Assembly (NCBI GenBank): GCA_002786025.1
Contig: NHNW01000002.1
Span: forward strand, 1,054,001 to 1,118,000
Length of the DNA stretch: 64,000 nt
Direction of reading: 5' to 3'
Source: Zasmidium citrigriseum
Taxonomy: Eukaryota > Ascomycota > Dothideomycetes > Mycosphaerellales > Mycosphaerellaceae
The notes beneath the pieces were generated by a model. That model worked only from the letters and a program-made list of their open reading frames with translations, was not told where the DNA came from and searched no databases. The position numbers were made by a program, and so were the translations under genes. Below, piece by piece: positions 57,564 through 64,000 of the stretch. Position 1 is the first letter of the stretch; each line of letters starts with the position of its first letter.

Positions 57564-58983
57564 CGTAGCGAATCAAGAGTCGCAGCCTCAGCCTTGTCCT
57601 CCCGCGCGGCTCTCACACCAAGATCTGTCGTCGTTGTCGACGACGTGGGTGTGGGATGGGGATTGGGGACGGTCGTGGGGGTGAGAGTGCGGGTTCTGTG
57701 ACAAAGGAACTGCTGAGGGCGCGGGGAGTATGGGGGATTTGGTTGCTGCAAAGGGAAATGTGGGCGGTGAGGGCCAATCAAGCACCTTGATGGCAGGCCG
57801 GGCGATCCCACGTCTGCCCACGCTTTTGCGGTGTCGAGGCGAAGAAAGAGGAAAGTCGAGTGGGATGTGTCAGGTTCAAAAGGCCATCAGATAAAGAACG
57901 GGAAGCTTAAAAGAACAGCACGTCTCAACGAAGCTCTCCTTTCCGCGATTTCTTCGCTCTGTCTTCGCTGGCATCGAGTCGGTGAAAGTCATACGTTTTC
58001 TTGCTGCCCCCTCCCACTCGCACGATAGGGCGCGCGAAGGGAGCTACGCCGGCGCGCAACCACCCATTGCCTTCTCGTAATTAGCTCCGCTTGCTATCGG
58101 CCTATCAACTCGCTCACGACCATGGATCGAGGTGTGCGGATGGCCAGTCCCGACTACCACGCACAAGCAATGCCCAGCGGCGGGTATTTGAGTTGAGAGG
58201 CACGTCCTTGCTGTCTGCTCGTTCCTCCAGCACTCGCGGCGAACCGAGGAACCAGGCCTGGCGTTCGAGAGCTCTGGCAAGCTGCATTTCGTTGAGATGT
58301 ACCGTGTACGCGCCGACCGACATGTGAAAGGACGACGACGATAACGCTGTGCGTTGTAGAGCAAATCTGGTGCAGATCTCGAGGGTGGCAGGCCGAGGAT
58401 GTCCACCGAGCAGCTGTACGACGCAGAAGGTAGGTCGGTGAGTGCGGTGAGTGGTGGGCTGGGGAGTAGAGTTGGGAAAGACGTGCTTCGGAATGTGGCC
58501 GAGAAGGAGGTTCTGTCGATGTTTCACGGCAGTGACGAGCCGGCATGTGAAAGGATGCGGCTACGACCGAATTTGTGTCGCATTGACATCCCAATGGCAG
58601 CGAGCTACATGAGTAGGTTCAATGCATGGATGGGTAGTACTGCATTTGTCACCACCGGTGGGACGACAAACCCACGCATGTGAAAGTATCACACCACAGG
58701 CCAAGACGAAGCACCAGATATTGAACGAAGATTGTGCAATTAATTCAATGTATTACGATATCTACAGCCGTTCCATCTTCAACCCACCCAGAGGAGCCGT
58801 TCAGTGCCAGACCTGACGAGCTCACGCTCTCTCGCCCAAACGCAAAAATCAAGAACCCTGTGCGCTGGCCATCGATGGCTCAGCGGGTCGTCGAAACGCC
58901 GAGACTCCATGCAAAAACATCGACTCTCGCAGCCTTTCCACCCATTTCTTCTTCTTTCTCTTATGCAGATGATGACAGCGCAT
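57564..58983. other. 1.4 kb intergenic region, no supported gene
   Basis: 5' flank of the aminotransferase and 3' flank of the CAP-Gly gene. A 94-codon ATG frame at 58399-58683 (+) has no recognisable domain and is probably chance. Confidence 0.4.
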
Positions 58984-61155
58984 CTAGTACTGCTCATCAG
59001 GGCATTCGTACGCCAGATGTCCATCCTTTTCACAAAGAGCACACCATTTGTCCTCAGCTTTACCGTCCATCGCAGCCTTACCGCCTTCATTCTCTTTTCC
59101 GGGGCTCAATGGCAATGGCTTGTCAACGTCAGCAGCGTCCTTACCGCCAGCCTCCGAGTCCTCTGTGGATGTCGTGTCGTGGTTGGTTTGGAACTGCGTG
59201 CAGTCAAGAGTGTCGTGCTCGCTCGATTCGCACATATCGCAAAAGGGGGCGCCATTGGTCGTGCGTGATGCTCCGTTGGCCTCGCCATCGGCTGCGATAC
59301 GCCTAGCTGCGTGCTCGGCAAAAGTGGCTTTCAAGGTGTCTCCTCGTGGGCGGACATAGGTAGTGTTGTTCGCGGTAGCAGTCATCTCGCTCTCGTTGCG
59401 GGCATGGTGGCCATTGGACATGGCGCTGTCCCTTCGCAGCTGCTCGAGTTCAGCCTCGAGTTGTTCTCGCTCTTTTTGGCTTTCGGTCAGGGCGGACTGC
59501 AACTTCTGCAGTTCATCGGCAGACTTGAACCCATTGGGGCTGGTCGTTGCATCTGGGCTTGTCGAGAATGAGTGGATGATGGCTTTCAACCCCCGGATCT
59601 CATCATCCTTTTGCTCAAGTTCCTTTGGCGAGCCGACTCCATTCATTGCAGCAGCAGCCTTCTCCCTCTCCCTCTTCAATTCGGAACGGCCTCTTTCGAC
59701 TTCACCGCGCAGAAATTCGACCTCACCCCTGGCTTCGGCCTCCCCTCTTCTTGCATCTTCCAGGCCCTCCTCTAGCTCTTGCACAAAGTCCTCCAGTTGC
59801 TTGAGTTGCCTTGCAACATCATCGAACTCCTTCTTGTTCTGGTTCATCTCTTCCAGCTCCTGATTGCGTTCCGATAGCTCTTGAATCTGCGCCAAAAGAT
59901 CGCGCTTCTGCTCTTCATACACACGCTCAGTCTCTGTACTTGCCATCTCCAAGGAATCCAGCGTGCTGCGGAAGTCTGCGCGATGTGCGTCGAACTCGGA
60001 GGTCAAGATCGTGATCTTTTCGTTCTTCTCGCGGAGCATTTGGCGGAGCTGACCAGTCGACTCGTCGCCTGTGATTTCCATTGGCATTTTGCTGCCTTCT
60101 TCGGGAATCAACGCTGACAGCTCTTTCACACTGGCTTCCATCTCCGAGAGATTTGCAGCCTGCTCTGCCAGCCTCTTGTCTCGCTCTGCCAACTCTGCTC
60201 TTAGCCGCAGGACCTCCTCATCCTGGCCACCTGCGCTTCCAAGGCGCGATCCTGAGCGCAAAGGCTGCGAGAAGGAAGGTACTGAGCCTGAGCTCGTAGT
60301 GCGACCATTACTAGTAGTAGCAACTCCAACGGGTGTCCTCTCTTCTTCGACTGTGTCTTGCCTGTGCCCCAGTCGTGATCCAGTTCGTGAGTATGGCCGG
60401 GGTGGTCCATTCGAGGTAGAGGGGCGTGAAGTAGAAGCCTTGAGGTTGGTCTTGCTAGGGGTCTGCGTCGTTCGTGGCGTGCCTCGTGTGCTCGCTGATA
60501 GGGCTCTCGCAGGGGTGGGTGCTAGGTTTGGTGCCGGTTTCCTGAACGGTGATTCTGGCCGCGGCAAGGATGGTCTCTTCGGCTTGAAGTTTGGACTTGA
60601 AGGTCTCGCGCCTGGCCCTACTGACTGCGAGAACTTCAGAGCAGACCTCTGCGGGGCAAAGGCCTCATCCTTTCCTGTCCGCTGGCCGTTCATGGTGCTG
60701 TATGATGGGGTGTTAGGTGTCCCAGGGAATGAGTCCATGTTCGAGCCAGTGGGTGACTGGCGCTTCTCGGCGCGGTGTACGGGCAAGAAGATACCAGCGC
60801 CTGGAATGGAGGTGTTGAAGTAATGTACCCCATCCACGTCTCCGTCATTCTTCCCCCTCGCCGCGAACTCCCTGTCCAGCTCCACTCCCACAAATTGGCC
60901 ATTCTTGCCACGCACACTGCCAATGAACTTGACGGTACCATACATGTCGCCGGGCACGTTGACTGTGTCACCAACTTCCAGTTCTCCACCATCCATCTTC
61001 CCAGTCGGGGTTTGATTGCCAGTCAGGGCGCGCAGACTGGCCTTGCGGTTCACATCGGCGGTGGTGGAAGCCCGCAGCGAGGGAGAGGAGGCGGTGTTTG
61101 TGTTTCCAAAGGACGGTCGTTGCAGACCGCGTTGCCGGGGGGTCTGTAACGACAT
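58984..61155 (-). CDS. CAP-Gly microtubule plus-end protein (CLIP-170/BIK1-like) with two zinc knuckles
   Basis: Microtubule plus-end tracking protein. Single exon, 723 aa. The CAP-Gly domain at ~residues 58-130 has the tubulin/EB1-tail-binding GKNDG motif (VELDREFAARGKNDGDVDGV) and GTVKFIGSVRGKNGQFVGVE. A Ser/Pro/Arg-rich basic linker (~140-310) follows, then a long coiled coil (~325-610; for example LRQMLREKNEKITILTSEFD). At the C-terminus are two CCHC zinc knuckles, CDMCESSEHDTLDC and CALCEKDGHLAYEC, both C-x2-C-x4-H-x4-C, ending in PDEQY, an EEY/F-like acidic-aromatic tail used by CLIPs to bind CAP-Gly partners such as dynactin. It corresponds to yeast Bik1 and fission yeast Tip1. Confidence 0.93.
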   Translation of the reverse strand: MSLQTPRQRGLQRPSFGNTNTASSPSLRASTTADVNRKASLRALTGNQTPTGKMDGGELEVGDTVNVPGDMYGTVKFIGSVRGKNGQFVGVELDREFAARGKNDGDVDGVHYFNTSIPGAGIFLPVHRAEKRQSPTGSNMDSFPGTPNTPSYSTMNGQRTGKDEAFAPQRSALKFSQSVGPGARPSSPNFKPKRPSLPRPESPFRKPAPNLAPTPARALSASTRGTPRTTQTPSKTNLKASTSRPSTSNGPPRPYSRTGSRLGHRQDTVEEERTPVGVATTSNGRTTSSGSVPSFSQPLRSGSRLGSAGGQDEEVLRLRAELAERDKRLAEQAANLSEMEASVKELSALIPEEGSKMPMEITGDESTGQLRQMLREKNEKITILTSEFDAHRADFRSTLDSLEMASTETERVYEEQKRDLLAQIQELSERNQELEEMNQNKKEFDDVARQLKQLEDFVQELEEGLEDARRGEAEARGEVEFLRGEVERGRSELKREREKAAAAMNGVGSPKELEQKDDEIRGLKAIIHSFSTSPDATTSPNGFKSADELQKLQSALTESQKEREQLEAELEQLRRDSAMSNGHHARNESEMTATANNTTYVRPRGDTLKATFAEHAARRIAADGEANGASRTTNGAPFCDMCESSEHDTLDCTQFQTNHDTTSTEDSEAGGKDAADVDKPLPLSPGKENEGGKAAMDGKAEDKWCALCEKDGHLAYECPDEQY

Positions 61156-61870
61156 GGTGTCGGGTCCACTGGCGCGTTTGAGGGTGTTTGTGGTGTCACA
61201 GAGGTCAGTCAGGCGGCCGGGGGTGGTCTGGCCTTTAAGACCGCCACGGCGGGTCAGAATTAGAAAGTGTTAATGAACAATCAGGAGCAAATGGCGGACG
61301 GGCGAGAGTGATTTGCCCAGCGCAGAACGTTAGCCTGTCGCGCGTCACGTGTGGCAGCCAGTCCCTGAGACATGCGTCCGACTCATTTCGAGCAAGTCAA
61401 AATAGATTAACAGCGGAGTGTTATGGCTCTTCGCGTCAACAAACAAAAAGTCAAACGTGCAGCGTGTTTTCTCGCATGTCGTAAGAGTGCTGCGGGCATG
61501 CTGCTCGTTCCCGCCGCAAATCGACCCCTGCCGCCGCCCATGTGCCGTGGAGAAGCGGCTGCGTTGGCCCGTCGTCTACCAAACCCAAGCATTTGGTATC
61601 AAGAACACATCTTCGTCCAACAACTTCACCTTCGCAGCAGACGAGGGCGAGCAGAATGCTTGTTGAGACTGTCAAGACTGTCGAGAAGAAGTCTATTAGG
61701 ATTAAATCGCCCTGAAGACAACTATTCGTTGCACGAAGAAGAGCGAGTCAAAACCCTCGGACTCAGCTGACCGAAGCCGAGGCAGTACTCCTCCCGGCGC
61801 CGCATACATCTGCTGTCTTCTACACCTTTGCTGTTGACAATGTAGACTCTCTTCAGCAAGCCATTGCAAG
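61156..61870. other. 0.7 kb divergent promoter region, no supported gene
   Basis: Lies between the CAP-Gly gene (-) and the phosphotransferase gene (+). Overlapping short frames only. Confidence 0.4.
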
Positions 61871-63053
61871 ATGGCAGGCCCAATCAGACAACCCATAGAC
61901 CTGGACAGTCTTGCCAGATATATCGACAAGACCGTGCCGGAGATCAAGACCCCGCTGGACGTGAAGCAGGTAGCTATATCATCCACCAATCCAGGGAATA
62001 CATCATTCTAATAGAGACTGTTTCTAGTTCGGCTATGGACAATCAAACCCAACATACCTCCTCACAGATGCGTCTGGCAACAAATATGTCATGCGCAAGA
62101 AGCCTCCGGGCAAGCTGCTCTCCAAGACCGCCCATCAAGTCGACCGCGAGTTCCGGATAATAAAGGCCATGCAAGACACCGACGTGCCTGTTCCTAAAGC
62201 AATGTGTCTCTGTCAAGACGACAGCGTGATTGGAACTGCCTTCTACATCATGTCCTTCCTCAACGGCCGCATCTTCGCCGACCCAGCCATCCCCGACGTC
62301 TCCCCCGACCACCGTAGCAAGATGTGGAAATCAGCAGTCACGAATTTGGCTAGGTTCCACCGAGTAAAGCCCAAGAGCGTTGGAATGGAGGACTTTGGCA
62401 GACCGAACAACTTCTACAACCGCCAGCTCAAGACCTTCGCTACGCTGTCCGTGGCCCAGGCCGAGACAAAGGACATCGAGACAGGCGAGAAAGTCGGCAA
62501 GATCCCGCACTACGACGACATGGTGAAATTCTTCTCGAACCCTGAGACGCAACCAAAGGATCGAGGAACTTTCGTGCATGGAGACTACAAGATCGACAAC
62601 ATGGTCTTCCACCCAACAGAGCCCTACGTCATTGGTATTCTGGACTGGGAGATGGCAACGATCGGCCACCCGCTCTCGGACATCGTCAACCTCACAGGCC
62701 CCTACGCAGCAGCTAATAACCCCCTAGCCGCCGCAGCAGGCCGAGCAAACGCTGCCTTCCAAGACGGTGCAACGCCTGGACTGCCAACGAAGGCGCAGGT
62801 CTTGGAGTGGTATCACGAAGTCGTGGATTACAAGATCACGCCGCAGGAGTTGACTTGGGGAGAGGCGTTTGGTATGTACCGCGGTGCGATTATCTGTCAG
62901 GGTATCGCAGCTCGGTATGCCGTGAGGCAGGCGAGCAGTGAGAAGGCCATGGAGTATGGTAAGGCGATGAATCCGTATGGTGAGCTTGGATGGCAATTTG
63001 TGCAGGATGTCATGAGGCAGTATCAGGAGCAGAAGGGGAAGTCGAAGCTATAA
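61871..63053 (+). CDS. APH-fold phosphotransferase (ACAD10/11 N-domain-like)
   Basis: Aminoglycoside-phosphotransferase/choline-kinase-fold enzyme related to the kinase domain of ACAD10/ACAD11, which phosphorylates 4-hydroxy fatty acyl groups in beta-oxidation. Exons 61871-61969 and 62028-63053 over a 58-nt intron (GTAGCT..CTAG) give 374 aa. Seen: the FGYGQSNPTYLLTD glycine-type loop formed at the splice, the Lys-containing MRKKPPGKLL with GKLLSKTAHQVDREFRI typical of this branch, catalytic HGDYKIDNMVFHP (HxDxxxxN) and metal-binding GILDWEMATIGHPLSD. No acyl-CoA dehydrogenase domain is fused or adjacent in this window. Confidence 0.9.
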
Positions 63054-63356
63054 GGGGACCTCGAGATTTACGAGTTGGCATGAGAATCACCCATTCCTGC
63101 TGCTTTCGACATTCGATTCACTTCCATTCTTGTATTGGATAGCGTGGTCTCATCACTGAGATGGCGAGAGAGGCAAGTCAAACACCCGACTCCGTCCTTG
63201 CGTGCATATCGTTATGTTGCCCTGAGACCCATCGCTAATATTACAATCCCACTCTGTCATCAGATCGTACAATCATCCCATCCAACTCGGTCATACATAT
63301 ACCATGCCCTTACGCACCTGCAAACTTCAGCCCTCCTTGTTCCCGTCCAGGAAGCC
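63054..63356. other. Convergent 3' regions, no gene seen
   Basis: Lies between the stops of the phosphotransferase gene (+) and the last gene (-). Confidence 0.45.
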
Positions 63357-64000
63357 CTAGATCCCCAACGGATTCGAAGCACTCCCCTTCCCCGCTGACC
63401 TAACAGCATTCGTCGGCTTCTTCTCCGACATATTCTGCGAACTGCCCTGTCCCGCCAGACCCAAAGGATTTCCTCCCGTGGCGACGCGAGGTCCGCCTAC
63501 GCCGACGGCGTCTTTGATGTTGTTCCCGTAGCCGGCGACGCCTTGGCCCCAGCCGCGGGTTGTGTTGGTGATCCTACAGTACAAGATCCGTCAGCTTGTC
63601 GGTCGTGGATTGTTGGTGCTGGTGGGAGAAGGGGGCGGGTCCTTGAGTTTACTGTCGTAGACTCTAAGGATTCTGTATTTGCCTCTTTCCTGGGATGGTA
63701 GGAGGGTAGAGTGGACATACGTATTCCCAACCCCCTCCCCAACTTTATTCACACCTCCTCCCACACTATTAATCAGTCCACCGACATAACTCCCCGCGCC
63801 TGCGACACTGTTCTGCACCGCTTGGTTCAGCCAGTTGCCTTCTTTGGCTGGAGCTGCTGCTGGCTTTGGGGACGTTGGCTTGCTCGCGTTTGTCACGGCT
63901 TTGGTCCCTGACGGTGGATTCCGCGGTGTTGGACGAGCTGTCGAACCGGCGGGTTTATTTGGCGCGGAGGGCGATTTGGTCGGTTGTTTTATGGCTGGGG
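63357..64000 (-). CDS. Low-complexity hypothetical protein, 5' part beyond window
   Basis: Only the 3' end is inside. Exons 63721-64000 (open to the edge) and 63357-63573 are separated by a 147-nt intron (GTATGT..TAG). The visible part starts Pro/Ser/Lys-rich (TKSPSAPNKPAGSTARPTPR). Then comes a Gly/Val/Asn repeat (GAGSYVGGLINSVGGGVNKV, then GEGVGNT) continued across the intron by ITNTTRGWGQGVAGYGNNIK, and the end is ASNPLGI. The amphipathic glycine-spaced pattern recalls stress/LEA-like fungal proteins. I recognise no named domain. Confidence 0.6.

Noticed and set aside
58399..58683. 94-codon ATG frame between the aminotransferase and CAP-Gly genes
   Set aside because: No recognisable domain, no splice support, and overlapping frames of similar length on the other strand.

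Overview
This is eukaryotic DNA from a filamentous ascomycete. Most genes carry short GT-AG introns of about 45-65 nt with CTAAC/CTGAC-like branch points, genes are dense on both strands, and the gene set is typically fungal (RAX2, arginine-specific carbamoyl-phosphate synthetase, SSB-type Hsp70, a heme-thiolate peroxygenase, 2EXR/F-box-like and BTB proteins). A Dothideomycete, perhaps Mycosphaerellales, is my inference from the style of the genes and is not proven. I saw no tRNA, rRNA, CRISPR array or intact transposon. All exon joins were worked out by hand from splice signals, reading frame and family similarity. Supplied open frames that began at TTG or GTG were re-started at a real ATG.

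Layout. 1-11 kb is metabolic: an APC-family permease cut by the window edge, an iron-dependent alcohol dehydrogenase of the maleylacetate-reductase type, a 2EXR/F-box-like protein, two divergent metal-dependent amidohydrolases of different families, and a DUF1776 protein. 11.4-13.4 kb holds two divergent BTB/POZ paralogues. 13.8-22.3 kb holds the mitochondrial CPSase large chain and RAX2. 23.8-29.6 kb holds a protein with a Zn2Cys6-like cluster, a zinc-rich RING-like protein and ARPC2. 29.6-34.5 kb is a looser region: a secreted peroxygenase flanked by two related, oppositely oriented hypothetical or decayed sequences.

34.5-46.2 kb is housekeeping: UTP12 (18S rRNA processing), a CDP-alcohol phosphotransferase, the ribosome-associated Hsp70 SSB, a 2EXR-like protein and RRN3 (Pol I initiation). 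47.8-51.6 kb holds a sugar transporter and a short-chain dehydrogenase. 51.7-64 kb holds ATG6/Beclin, SmG, a Cys-rich surface-like protein, an ARO8-type aminotransferase with a TNG-repeat tail, a CAP-Gly (CLIP-170-like) protein, an ACAD10/11-like phosphotransferase and the end of a low-complexity protein.

The least expected signals are: (i) a degenerate tandem repeat with a strict 22-bp period at two separate intergenic sites (25.5 and 37.6 kb); (ii) an SSB intron that restores the family protein only if it ends in GG instead of AG, in a gene that also needs an 11-nt and a 15-nt exon; (iii) a Zn2Cys6-like motif completed only by splicing; and (iv) the related decayed sequences around the peroxygenase gene.
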